From: a virus
Virus record (IMG/VR): IMGVR_UViG_3300025400_000040
Coordinates: 1-39,086 of that record
Strand: one strand, 5' to 3'
Length of the DNA stretch: 39,086 bases
Shown here: piece by piece, positions 6,784 through 14,091 of the stretch
How the letters are laid out: each line of letters starts with the position of its first letter
Position numbering within the stretch: the stretch's first letter is position 1
The notes under the pieces: generated by a model
What the model saw: only the letters and a program-made list of their open reading frames with translations
Told to the model about the DNA's origin: nothing
The model's database searches: none
Program-made: the position numbers and the translations under genes

Positions 6784-7365
6784 TCAGTCGATAAGTATGT
6801 TGGAAAAATGGCCCTCGCCGTTGGCCTGAATAGCTTTAAACACATCCTCCCAAATGCCGCTATCATTTAACAACGAAGACTCAGTCCATACCCGTTTTAA
6901 CCGGGAATAGCTGTTGCCCATAGGGGTGGTCGGTTTGTAAAAATGGCCGACGCTGCTGTTACCCAGTTGTTTTTCGGTCTGCAAATACACCAACTCGTCG
7001 ATCAAGTCTGCTGCCTTGATTAACGACCGTATATCGCCTTCTTGCTTAGACGTCCGCCATGCTTCCAGATGATCAGGAAAGCGCAAACTGATATAATCCG
7101 ACTCGACCCGAGTAACTCGACTGTCGTCGGCTATAGCCCGTTTCGCGGGTCCAGGAATGTCAGAAGTGGCCGCTTCTGGAAGATCATGAACCAAAGCAGC
7201 TTTCATTAGGTTCGCTTGGTCCCCCTTCCATCCTGCCGCGTGTGCCAATTGTAGAGCATAAACGGTAACGTAATAGCTATGTTCCGCTACGCTCTGGGTC
7301 CGATTGCGGCGAAGGACGCTCCATCTCGGAACGAATGTCAGTTCCCGGAGTTCCCGTTCCAGCAT
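6784..7365 (-). CDS. datZ: DatZ: HD-domain dATP triphosphohydrolase
   Basis: The 193-residue protein has the HD signature of the YfbR-like group: H29 (Q-S-V-A-E-H-S), H60-D61 with E64 and D69-I-P-x-P-x-K, and D120 (K-A-A-D-L-I-D). The N-terminal V-P-R-W-S-V segment supports the chosen start. In Z-genome phages DatZ hydrolyses dATP to deoxyadenosine and triphosphate, clearing the pool so that only dZTP is incorporated. The assignment as DatZ rather than a generic nucleotidase rests on its position directly after mazZ and purZ. Its first 89 bp overlap the end of mazZ in another frame. An alternative is a YfbR-type 5'-deoxynucleotidase. Confidence 0.85.
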   Translation of the reverse strand: MLERELRELTFVPRWSVLRRNRTQSVAEHSYYVTVYALQLAHAAGWKGDQANLMKAALVHDLPEAATSDIPGPAKRAIADDSRVTRVESDYISLRFPDHLEAWRTSKQEGDIRSLIKAADLIDELVYLQTEKQLGNSSVGHFYKPTTPMGNSYSRLKRVWTESSLLNDSGIWEDVFKAIQANGEGHFSNILID

Positions 7366-7639
7366 TTCTCATGACCCTTTGTTGTTTCAGCGCGGAAATC
7401 ACAAACCCCAGCGCAAAATTAGCGATGTCGGCACTTTCAAGAATCATATCGAAGGCGCTGCCACGGCTGGCAGCTTCTTCCAATTCGTCCACTTCTTCAC
7501 GCAGTTTGGCAAGCAGGACGGCTGGGGGACAATCCCCCAGAAATCCTTTGTGCTTGTTGAGTTTGAGCTTATAGCGCTGGGCATCGGCCATGAGGGCCAG
7601 AAATTCGTCGTATTCGGCGTAGGAACCAAACGTAGCCAT
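7277..7639 (-). CDS. mazZ: MazZ: MazG-like dGTP pyrophosphohydrolase
   Basis: The 120-residue protein has the MazG-type metal motif E49-x-x-E52 followed by E68-x-x-D71 (ILESADIANFA) in an all-alpha fold. GAAGGAG lies 7-13 nt before its ATG. In Z-genome phages MazZ converts dGTP (and GTP) to the monophosphate, supplying dGMP to PurZ, whose gene stops 4 bp before the mazZ start codon is reached. Residues after about 90 (GTGTPGTDIRSEM...) are low-complexity and are encoded in the 89-bp overlap with datZ. The stop falls at the codon for the first metal-binding His of DatZ. Confidence 0.85.
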   Translation of the reverse strand: MATFGSYAEYDEFLALMADAQRYKLKLNKHKGFLGDCPPAVLLAKLREEVDELEEAASRGSAFDMILESADIANFALGFVISALKQQRVMRNAGTGTPGTDIRSEMERPSPQSDPERSGT

Positions 7640-7642
7640 GGC

Positions 7643-8782
7643 TCATACTCCTTCGGAAGCCACCAAAGCAGATTTTTCCGCCGCCAGATATATCAAACGG
7701 TCGCACTGGCCGACACGAGGACCCCAGGAATACACATGGGCGGGCTGTAGTCCTGCGGTTCTCTCCACTGACCGCATGGTATACGCGAAATTTTCCAAGG
7801 TATCCTGCGATTCGTGCGCGTAAAGGTAATTGGTGAAGGTCAGGTATACGATATCAGGCCGGTTAAGCCGCAACGCGTTTAGATACTGGTCGTGCGACCA
7901 CGTGGCGATACGACGAACGCGCTTAGTAACGGTGGTCCGCTCTGGGACTACGTTTTGGAACTCTGACCATTCGAGTTCGAGACTGCCGGCGGCGAAATCG
8001 CCGGAATAGCCAACGGTAGCGCCAGCCTCGTCCGTAATGTTGCCAACTCGGATCGGGAACGTGCGGCAGACCATGGCGACTTTGCCCAGATACTTTGGGT
8101 TAATCCCGGCGTCGGTCATTCCCTGTCCTACCCAGCAGTCGCGGGAAGTGCAGTGAGGAAAGAATCCACCTGCATTAATGCTCAGGCCGGTTCCTTGGGG
8201 GATCTCAATGGAAACGGCGAACATGCCACTTTCCAGCATTGCGTTCAGATCCAGCATCGCCACTCGGAACGGCACGTCGTCGCGGAAATGACCGACAGTG
8301 GAATGATTTTCGCGGCGGATTTTTGAAACCAGAGCTTCGCCCACGCCCTTTTGGGTAGAGCCGATGGACCGAACCGAACCAGTCTTCTCAGTTTCCTTGT
8401 GCTTGGTCGAGATCAGCGCTGCCTGAGGGTGGACCACAATACGCGCCCACATATGGTCTTCGTCTTCGCCAGTGACGGCACACACGTCGTGTACCTCTTG
8501 CAGGAATAGGTCCAAATCCATGATGGACCCCGCGTTAATGTAAATGCGGGAGTCTGACAACATAACGCCGATAGTCGGCAGGTGGTAGCAGACGAATTTG
8601 CGTCCGTCGTCCAGCACCGTGGTATGCCCGGCTTGTGCGCCGGCATTAGTAGTGCTGATGATTGGGACGTCCACGGAGCTGCTAGTGATAGCCAAATGAG
8701 CGGCTACCAGCCCTTTAGCCTCACTGCCGAACTGCCCGCCCACTACCACGGATGCAGTGCCGGCTTTGAAAAATTCTACCAT
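7643..8782 (-). CDS. purZ: PurZ: 2-aminoadenylosuccinate synthetase (dGMP to dSMP)
   Basis: The 379-residue protein is a PurA-family enzyme. Its P-loop reads G15-G-Q-F-G-S20-E-A-K-G, where bacterial PurA has G-x-x-W-G-D-E-G-K-G. The essential Asp is replaced by Ser, the hallmark of PurZ that makes room for the 2-amino group of dGMP. The N-A-G-A-Q-A-G-H-T segment keeps the PurA His. PurZ condenses dGMP with L-aspartate at the expense of ATP or dATP; host PurB then yields dZMP. It starts at 8782 behind AAGGAGACACCC and is followed by mazZ and datZ in one operon. A cellular PurA would be about 430 residues and keep the Asp. Confidence 0.93.
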   Translation of the reverse strand: MVEFFKAGTASVVVGGQFGSEAKGLVAAHLAITSSSVDVPIISTTNAGAQAGHTTVLDDGRKFVCYHLPTIGVMLSDSRIYINAGSIMDLDLFLQEVHDVCAVTGEDEDHMWARIVVHPQAALISTKHKETEKTGSVRSIGSTQKGVGEALVSKIRRENHSTVGHFRDDVPFRVAMLDLNAMLESGMFAVSIEIPQGTGLSINAGGFFPHCTSRDCWVGQGMTDAGINPKYLGKVAMVCRTFPIRVGNITDEAGATVGYSGDFAAGSLELEWSEFQNVVPERTTVTKRVRRIATWSHDQYLNALRLNRPDIVYLTFTNYLYAHESQDTLENFAYTMRSVERTAGLQPAHVYSWGPRVGQCDRLIYLAAEKSALVASEGV

Positions 8783-8793
8783 AGGGTGTCTCC

Positions 8794-9177
8794 TTAAGAT
8801 TCGTATTTGGATTTGTCTTCAGCGTCTTTGACTCGTTGGCGATCCTGAACGGCAGCAACAAGCAAAGCGTACCCGGCGATGTCAATCCAGCTGTCTCGGT
8901 GGTCCCACCCATTGCAGGCTAGCCTGGACAATTTGCCCCGGATCATCTCAACGGCGGTTGCCACGGTATGGCTAACGGGGGATACCCCAGAGCTGGGCAG
9001 TACTACCAGTTGGGCGAACCCCAACGCCGCAGCAATATTCTGGTTAATCGCCGCATTGTCCTCGAAATCACTGTAATTAGCCCCACGTTCAACCAGAGTG
9101 GCGTTCAACTCTTCCAATATCTTCTTCACGAACCCCGATATAGGGGGGCGAGAATTTGTGGTAAAATCACTGGCCAT
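8794..9177 (-). CDS. DUF6378-like phage protein
   Basis: The 127-residue helical protein contains L-V-E-R-G-A-N-Y-S-D-F near residue 30 and a C-terminal D-S-W-I-D-I-A-G-Y-A-L-L motif, with E-M-I-R-G-K-L-S-R-L between. This pattern is found in the DUF6378 family of phage proteins, whose function is not established. It starts inside the VRR-NUC gene (52-bp overlap) behind GGAAAAGAGG and lies directly before purZ. A link to nucleotide metabolism is suggested only by neighbours. Confidence 0.75.
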   Translation of the reverse strand: MASDFTTNSRPPISGFVKKILEELNATLVERGANYSDFEDNAAINQNIAAALGFAQLVVLPSSGVSPVSHTVATAVEMIRGKLSRLACNGWDHRDSWIDIAGYALLVAAVQDRQRVKDAEDKSKYES

Positions 9178-9560
9178 GATTTGCCTCTTTTCCTTTCTAC
9201 TGACTTTGCTCTGAATTCTTCGACTGTGGGGTTGTGATTAGGGTCTTGGCACGTATAGATATACTCGGATGTCCCTTCCTGACAGATCGCAAGCCAGCCG
9301 CAGTGACTACCTGCTAAGTGCATCTGCATTAAAGTCTGCTTTTGTAGGGCAGTCAAACCATTTGCGATTGGACGGTTAGAACCCGGTTTGGGCAGCGTTT
9401 TCCAAAGCTTTACTTCCACCATCAGACTGGGGAAATTCGGCATTTGGAGGAATAAATCAGGAATGCCGCCCAGGAACCGGTTGGACAGCTTAAACGCGAA
9501 TCCTCCGACCCCCTTGCAGGCTTTTACCAAGTGAGTCTGGTACTGTAATTCGCTTGCCAT
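9126..9560 (-). CDS. VRR-NUC-type PD-(D/E)xK nuclease
   Basis: The 144-residue protein has the catalytic core of the VRR-NUC superfamily: G-G-I-P-D-L-F-L (residues 31-38), then L-M-V-E-V-K-L-W about 13 residues later, giving P-D...E-x-K. A downstream helix, L-T-A-L-Q-K-Q-T-L-M-Q-M-H-L-A-G, and a G-W-L-A-I-C strand complete the fold. Such nucleases act on branched DNA or replication intermediates and are common between PolA and SNF2 helicase genes in phages. It lies 8 bp after the polymerase gene. The C-terminal 50 residues are not part of the core. Confidence 0.82.
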   Translation of the reverse strand: MASELQYQTHLVKACKGVGGFAFKLSNRFLGGIPDLFLQMPNFPSLMVEVKLWKTLPKPGSNRPIANGLTALQKQTLMQMHLAGSHCGWLAICQEGTSEYIYTCQDPNHNPTVEEFRAKSVERKRGKSWPVILPQILAPLYRGS

Positions 9561-9568
9561 GACATGCC

Positions 9569-11506
9569 CTATTGTAGATAGTGTTTATCTTTGGTGAAAG
9601 TGGCATCTGCCCAGTTGGCGCCCACGCCATACTCAGCTCCCATTGGCACTAGCAACGGCGTCGTCTTACCTGGGCCATAGTCCACCATTAGCCTGAGGGC
9701 CTCCATAACAATCGCCCGGCTTTCAGGTGTCGGGTGGGCCTGGAACGACAACGCATCGTGCACGGTGTTAAGCATGTGCACGGTGTCTCCGTTTTCCTCC
9801 AGGTGTCGATCTATCTTAACCATCGCGTCTTTGATGATGTCGGCATTCCCGCACTGCAACAACCGATTGACGGCCTTGTAGGAAAACTTGGGGTCGTCCA
9901 GTCTAGCGCGCCGCCCCATCAGCGAAATCACGAACCCTCTCGAAGTCATCTGGCTGGCAGCCCGTTTCTGCAAATTCTTAATCTCTGGCATTTTGTCGAA
10001 GTACTGGTTGTAAACCTCGTCCGCCCGGTCTCCCAACATTTCTCGGATGCGTGTCAGCCCCCCGCCTGTAAGCAGAGTTTGGTTAAGCCGCTTGCCATCC
10101 TCCCGGTCTATACCTGCAGCAACCGCCACGGCGGTGTGGGCGTCAACGGGCGGGTCGGCCAAGTATCCGTTTACTAACACCTCGGCTTTGCTGTAGTGGG
10201 CCAGCAATCGTGGTTCGCACTGCGACAAATCGACGTCCCACCATTCCATACCCTCGTCTGGCAGGAACACTTGCCTAAATAGCTGGGCCAGTTCTTTATT
10301 CCTCTTAGGCACTTGTTGCAGATTGGGGTCAGAACAACTAAGGCGTCCGGTTACGGTACCGAAATCATCCGCTCTCATCGGGTGGAAGGTGGCCCTAACC
10401 CGACTATCAGCATGGACGTGTCGCTCACGTAACGGGATAGCAAACGAGTTACAGATATTGGAGTATTTCCGCACCCCCAGGACATGTCGGCCCATCTCGT
10501 TAGACTTAAGGAAAGCTTCGTTGAACTCTGGGTTGCCCACGGCCTTTAATCCCAGCTTCTCCGCCTTCGCAATCATCAGCGGTGTCGGCGGCTTAGTTGG
10601 CCAATCCGTCACGCCGTTGTCTAACATTAGTTTCTTGATCTGAGGGGACGATCGAACGTTGAAACCTTCCGGCAAGTTCTTAGACGACTGTTCAGCAATG
10701 CACTGACAGTGGGTAATAACCTCGTCCAGTTTGGGCAAGTCGATCCTAATCCCCCGCTTCGCCATACGATGGATAACCCTTAAAGTGTCAGACTCCGCCT
10801 TCCATGGCCGCAGTAGATTCTGGCCCTCTAGGCGTTGCAACTGACGTTCGCGCAAAAGCCACGTCGCCTCGCCGTCCCCCGCGCCATAGTCGAAGCCAAT
10901 AGGGTCGTCCCCATCCAAGCGCCAGTAGTTAGCCATCTGGCCGCGTTCGGGCGCTCCCCCGAATTTACGAGACAAGTGCTCATACAAGTCTTTGCCCAGC
11001 TTTTCCTTGGTGCCCATTACCTTGCAGCAGGACTCCAGCGAAAAGCTGTGCTGGTGCTCGTCGAGCAAACACGCGTTGGACTGGGTATCCTCAAACGTGC
11101 CGACAAACTCGACGCCGTGGCCATAATTAAACATTAAGTCGAATTGCAGGTTGTGGCCGATCCAATGCAAATCGCGGCGGGTGCGAGTGATCTGGTCCAA
11201 CTCGATCTCGAACGGGTGCGCCGCGACCCCTCCGACGGGTTTTTTACCGTCGTACTGGTGCCCCGGTATTACATTAGCGTCCCGGCCTGTTCCCGCCGCT
11301 CCGTGGCGCACGGGGATGTAGTAAGTATCGTGTGGGGAAGGACCGAACGTAATAACGTGGCCAACGATGTAATTGGTGGGCCAATGTAGCCCGGTAGTTT
11401 CGCAGTCATAAACCAAGGTGCGGGTGGTGTCGTCTTTCAACCGTCGAAACACTTCGCCGGCCATTTCCATGTTGGTAACTAATACCGGCGAAGCGGAACC
11501 ATTCAT
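9569..11506 (-). CDS. dpoZ: DpoZ-type family A DNA polymerase with 3'-5' exonuclease
   Basis: The 645-residue protein has an N-terminal DnaQ-like proofreading domain: Exo I D34-C-E36, Exo II G-H-N-L-Q-F-D, Exo III Y-G-A-G-D. A PolA domain follows: T-G-R-L-S-C-S-D-P-N-L-Q-Q, motif A D-L-S-Q-C-E-P-R-L-L-A-H, a divergent O-helix region R-L-N-Q-T-L-L-T-G-G-G, and motif C V-H-D-A. There is no 5'-3' exonuclease domain. In several Z-genome siphoviruses DpoZ is the polymerase that prefers dZTP and edits out A; the name is given by linkage to purZ, mazZ and datZ. The changed O-helix and the Ala in motif C differ from E. coli Pol I. Confidence 0.85.
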   Translation of the reverse strand: MNGSASPVLVTNMEMAGEVFRRLKDDTTRTLVYDCETTGLHWPTNYIVGHVITFGPSPHDTYYIPVRHGAAGTGRDANVIPGHQYDGKKPVGGVAAHPFEIELDQITRTRRDLHWIGHNLQFDLMFNYGHGVEFVGTFEDTQSNACLLDEHQHSFSLESCCKVMGTKEKLGKDLYEHLSRKFGGAPERGQMANYWRLDGDDPIGFDYGAGDGEATWLLRERQLQRLEGQNLLRPWKAESDTLRVIHRMAKRGIRIDLPKLDEVITHCQCIAEQSSKNLPEGFNVRSSPQIKKLMLDNGVTDWPTKPPTPLMIAKAEKLGLKAVGNPEFNEAFLKSNEMGRHVLGVRKYSNICNSFAIPLRERHVHADSRVRATFHPMRADDFGTVTGRLSCSDPNLQQVPKRNKELAQLFRQVFLPDEGMEWWDVDLSQCEPRLLAHYSKAEVLVNGYLADPPVDAHTAVAVAAGIDREDGKRLNQTLLTGGGLTRIREMLGDRADEVYNQYFDKMPEIKNLQKRAASQMTSRGFVISLMGRRARLDDPKFSYKAVNRLLQCGNADIIKDAMVKIDRHLEENGDTVHMLNTVHDALSFQAHPTPESRAIVMEALRLMVDYGPGKTTPLLVPMGAEYGVGANWADATFTKDKHYLQ

Positions 11507-11507
11507 C

Positions 11508-11726
11508 TCATTTTCCTCGATCTGGACTGTCGTATCCGATTTTCTCGGCCACTCTCATTAGGACTGCCCATTGCTTACCGGACAGGAACATCCCGTTGCC
11601 ATATTCCGCATAGCGCTTTTGCTGGTCGGTGATGAAAGACCTCTCCCAGGCCGACACCTTGGGGTGAGACTCGACCTCATCAAGAAATCCAGCCAGCCAG
11701 TACTCCTCGGGTTCAGAAAGGGGCAT
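11508..11726 (-). CDS. Small hypothetical protein upstream of the polymerase
   Basis: The 72-residue, helical, acidic protein (MPLSEPEEYWLAGFLDEVES...) has a W-E-R-S-F-I-T-D-Q-Q-K-R-Y segment followed by L-S-G-K-Q-W-A-V-L-M-R-V. A similar layout (W-E..F..D......Y.....LS..QW..L) is frequent in small phage proteins next to replication genes. It is separated from the polymerase start by 1 bp and overlaps the upstream gene by 14 bp, so it is co-translated with the polymerase. The function is unknown. Confidence 0.65.
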   Translation of the reverse strand: MPLSEPEEYWLAGFLDEVESHPKVSAWERSFITDQQKRYAEYGNGMFLSGKQWAVLMRVAEKIGYDSPDRGK

Positions 11727-12048
11727 TTTCGTCCACCTTGATTATCTCACGACCTGGGTGCAGCGTGACCGAAAGAAGGCGTTCCGTGTCCACTCCGGCT
11801 TCGACTGGGGCGATACTACCGATCAAGTGCCAGCCCAGCTTCCGTGCCTCAGCGGCGGTCAGAACGACCCCTGTGGCAGGTTCGCCATGAGTCATAAGAT
11901 GCACTTCCACGTTTCCCCCGGTTTGGGTAATCACGCGGATAGTATCGATGGCTTTCAACGGTCGAAACAAATCGTTTCGTTCGTCATACTTAGCGATGGC
12001 AAACCGAGTCATTTCGGTTGTCGGGTCGCAAGATAGGGGGAGAAGCAT
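11713..12048 (-). CDS. Hypothetical protein, 111 aa
   Basis: The start at 12048 (MLLPLSCDPT...) is chosen because GGAGACACTC sits directly upstream, a variant of the leader used throughout this genome. A TTG at 12060 in the same frame would fall on that leader. The protein looks beta-rich (EMTRFAIAKYDERNDLF...) with V-V-L-T-A-A-E-A-R-K-L-G-W-H-L near the middle. No family is recognised. It overlaps the next small gene by 14 bp. Confidence 0.65.
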   Translation of the reverse strand: MLLPLSCDPTTEMTRFAIAKYDERNDLFRPLKAIDTIRVITQTGGNVEVHLMTHGEPATGVVLTAAEARKLGWHLIGSIAPVEAGVDTERLLSVTLHPGREIIKVDENAPF

Positions 12049-12157
12049 GAGTGTCTCCAAAGGAAAGTAGTTGCCGGTCTTTCCCGGCTGTCACGCTACG
12101 CGGTGCGGGACTCTACACCCAGACCACCTAAGCCGCGTTGGCTATGTCTGACCGGTT

Positions 12158-13012
12158 TTAGTAACCGGGGTCTTCGTTGGAAGACGGACCAATCGGGTCG
12201 GACTCCATATCGATATCCCGCAAGCGAAGCCCCATTTCGCGCAAGGATTCGTGATAGCTCTTGTAGATGCTGAATTCCTCTTCGTTGGTCACGAAACCAG
12301 CCGGAGTGAACTTGTAGTTGTAGTAGCTGCCGCTTGGCCCTTCTTCCTTCACGGAAGTCATGATGTACTTGCAGCCATAAGACGCCACCCGAGACAGCCG
12401 CAGCTGGCCCAGGAACTTTTTCGCCACCGCGATCGACGAACGCTGCAAAGTAACCACGGACGGCGGCAGCTCTTCCATGCCGGGTGTCACCACCACGATG
12501 GAATACATCTGAGTAGCTGCAGGCTGGCTGTTGGGGTCGTCGGGATCAGAAGTACCCCAATCGAGCAGGCGGCTCGCGGCGACAGTCGGCTTGGTGGTCC
12601 AACGAACAAGCTTGCCGTTCTTCAGCTTAACGTCGAAAGTAGCGTTGGGCGGGTTCCAATTAACGTTGTCATCAGATCGGGCCAGAATGCCGCCACCGGT
12701 CTCCTGCGGGCGCCACAGAATAGCGCGCTTGTCGATGTAGATCGGCACCACCGTTACTTCCCGACCAAGCGACACCTGGGCGATGGTGTTCCAGAACATC
12801 CCGGCACGGGCTTCTTCGAACTCGTCCAGTTCCGGCGACGTGGCTTGCAGCAATTTCAGTCGAGGAGTCTCGACATCCTCGCTGCCGACATTTTCCAGCC
12901 CGTGACCGGCTGTGTTGCGAAGGAACTCGGGAATAGAGTTGTCGCTTGTGGCCAACTGCGTGTTCTTGGACACTTCTGCGACTGCGGACTTGCTTTGAGG
13001 AGCTTTAGACAT
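12158..13012 (-). CDS. Phage replication-module protein, possible ssDNA-binding protein
   Basis: The start at 13012 (MSKAPQSKSA...) follows GAAAGG; an in-frame start at 13033 lacks a site. The 284-residue protein has a disordered N-terminus, then G-L-E-N-V-G-S-E-D-V-E-T-P-R-L-K-L-L-Q-A, a V-T-V-V-P-I-Y strand, a G-G-G-I-L-A-R-S-D loop and an acidic C-terminal tail (SDPIGPSSNEDPGY). This architecture recurs in phage replication modules, and some members are annotated as single-strand DNA-binding or annealing proteins. The acidic tail would suit an SSB. The call is tentative; the fold cannot be proven by eye. Confidence 0.55.
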   Translation of the reverse strand: MSKAPQSKSAVAEVSKNTQLATSDNSIPEFLRNTAGHGLENVGSEDVETPRLKLLQATSPELDEFEEARAGMFWNTIAQVSLGREVTVVPIYIDKRAILWRPQETGGGILARSDDNVNWNPPNATFDVKLKNGKLVRWTTKPTVAASRLLDWGTSDPDDPNSQPAATQMYSIVVVTPGMEELPPSVVTLQRSSIAVAKKFLGQLRLSRVASYGCKYIMTSVKEEGPSGSYYNYKFTPAGFVTNEEEFSIYKSYHESLREMGLRLRDIDMESDPIGPSSNEDPGY

Positions 13013-13059
13013 TTTATTACCTTTCACTGCCACTTTATGTAGCGTTTGAAGACTAACAG

Positions 13060-13079
13060 CTAGACTTGTGGGCGTCTAG
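13060..13079 (-). promoter_or_regulatory. Hairpin in the intergenic gap 13013-13117
   Basis: CTAGAC (13060-13065) and GTCTAG (13074-13079) form a perfect 6-bp stem with an 8-nt loop. A G-U pair could extend it. It lies in the 105-bp gap between two minus-strand genes and has no U-run, so it may be a processing or weak termination site. The rest of the gap shows only the AAAGG site for the 13012 start. Confidence 0.3.
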
Positions 13080-13117
13080 TCGTTTGGTTGCAAGAGTGCA
13101 GCACCCCACTTGCCGGG

Positions 13118-13693
13118 TTAGCGGTTGTCCCCAAAATTCCAGCCCTTCGCACGGGTCAGCGAAGTCGCGGCTTGGGACATTACGTTAAACAGTTCTTCCG
13201 GGAGGGCTTTGTTTTCCTCGGCCAGACTCTTAGCGTAAGAAGACAAGGTTTGGGCATTAACTGTCTCCGTTACGAGATCCGCCGCGTCGTTCTCTCGAAG
13301 CCAGTTGTAAGCTTGGTCTCGGCAATCGGCTTTAACCGACGCGAAAATTTTGGTAGTGAGAGTTACTCGATGCCCTTCGCTGATTGTCAGCGTGTCGATT
13401 TTGTTCTGTTCCATCGTTCTCGGCAGCAGTGTTTTGTTAAACACGTCCTTTACCTGCCCGACGGCCTTCGAGATTTCCTCGATCTTCTCCCGGATCGTGT
13501 AAACACGGGCATACACGGCGATGGACTCGGCCACCGGCAACCCCAATTCGACCAACCGGGATTCGGTACGCTTTAAACTGGAGAACAGCAAGCGGAAATT
13601 CTCCAACGAAGTGAGATAAGCCCTCTCCAGTTCTTCGAGTTCGTCACGAACTGCCTCGGGCGTGGGTTTTGGGGTGTCTGCTTTCTTTGCCAT
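13118..13693 (-). CDS. Conserved phage hypothetical protein, coiled-coil N-terminal half
   Basis: The 191-residue protein begins MAKKADTPKPTPEAVRDELE. The first 90 residues look like a long coiled coil (ELEERAYLTSLENFRLL-type heptads). The second half holds T-L-T-I-S-E-G-H-R-V-T-L-T-T, D-C-R-D-Q-A-Y-N-W-L-R-E-N and a closing L-P-E-E-L-F-N-V segment, which I recognise from phage proteins of unknown role near recombination genes. It may be a DNA-associated structural or replication accessory protein; this is inference. Confidence 0.65.
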   Translation of the reverse strand: MAKKADTPKPTPEAVRDELEELERAYLTSLENFRLLFSSLKRTESRLVELGLPVAESIAVYARVYTIREKIEEISKAVGQVKDVFNKTLLPRTMEQNKIDTLTISEGHRVTLTTKIFASVKADCRDQAYNWLRENDAADLVTETVNAQTLSSYAKSLAEENKALPEELFNVMSQAATSLTRAKGWNFGDNR

Positions 13694-13708
13694 AACTTAG
13701 TCTCTCCG

Positions 13709-14074
13709 TTATCCGATTCGGAACGGCCAGTATTTGCCGTTCCGTTTATCAAACCTCAACGCGGTAAATCCGCCAACCCTTCGTGCGATTGCTGCCACAC
13801 AAACGGATTGGATTAGCAAATCCCCCGCCAACACCAAATAGTCCCGCGACGAATCGAACTGATAACGACTAATTACGTTAATAGCTCGTGCCGGGTGGGT
13901 CCGTTCAGCATTAGCGGCGGTATCAGGAAAGATGCTCTTGCCGTTAAACATCGGAATTATTTCGTGGGCGTACTGGGCCAACTCGTCCCAGTTGTTGTCT
14001 TTGTGGTGGTGAGCCACAAACGCCCGGCAATCCTTGGGGTCGGCCAGTAAAGAACTTTCGATAATAACTTCCAC
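13709..14074 (-). CDS. Hypothetical protein, 121 aa (GTG start)
   Basis: GTG at 14074 is preceded by AGGGG. The protein is soluble with mixed composition (MEVIIESSLLADPKDCRAF...), an H-H-H run after residue 20, and a basic C-terminus (LRFDKRNGKYWPFRIG). No family is recognised. It is 17 bp downstream of the 14092 gene stop in the same operon. Confidence 0.55.
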   Translation of the reverse strand: MEVIIESSLLADPKDCRAFVAHHHKDNNWDELAQYAHEIIPMFNGKSIFPDTAANAERTHPARAINVISRYQFDSSRDYLVLAGDLLIQSVCVAAIARRVGGFTALRFDKRNGKYWPFRIG

Positions 14075-14091
14075 AGCCGACCCCTAGTTGG

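Noticed and set aside
7643-8782. Simple host-like PurA
   Set aside because: The catalytic Asp is replaced by Ser, the chain is shorter, and the gene is flanked by mazZ, datZ and a phage polymerase.
12152-12168. CCGGTT/AACCGG palindrome around a stop codon
   Set aside because: It is only a 6-bp stem without a U-run, and it overlaps the gene end; too weak to name as a terminator.
12251-13042. Long plus-strand frame opposite the possible SSB gene
   Set aside because: It is antisense to a gene with an SD and known style. It is Arg/His-rich without domain features.
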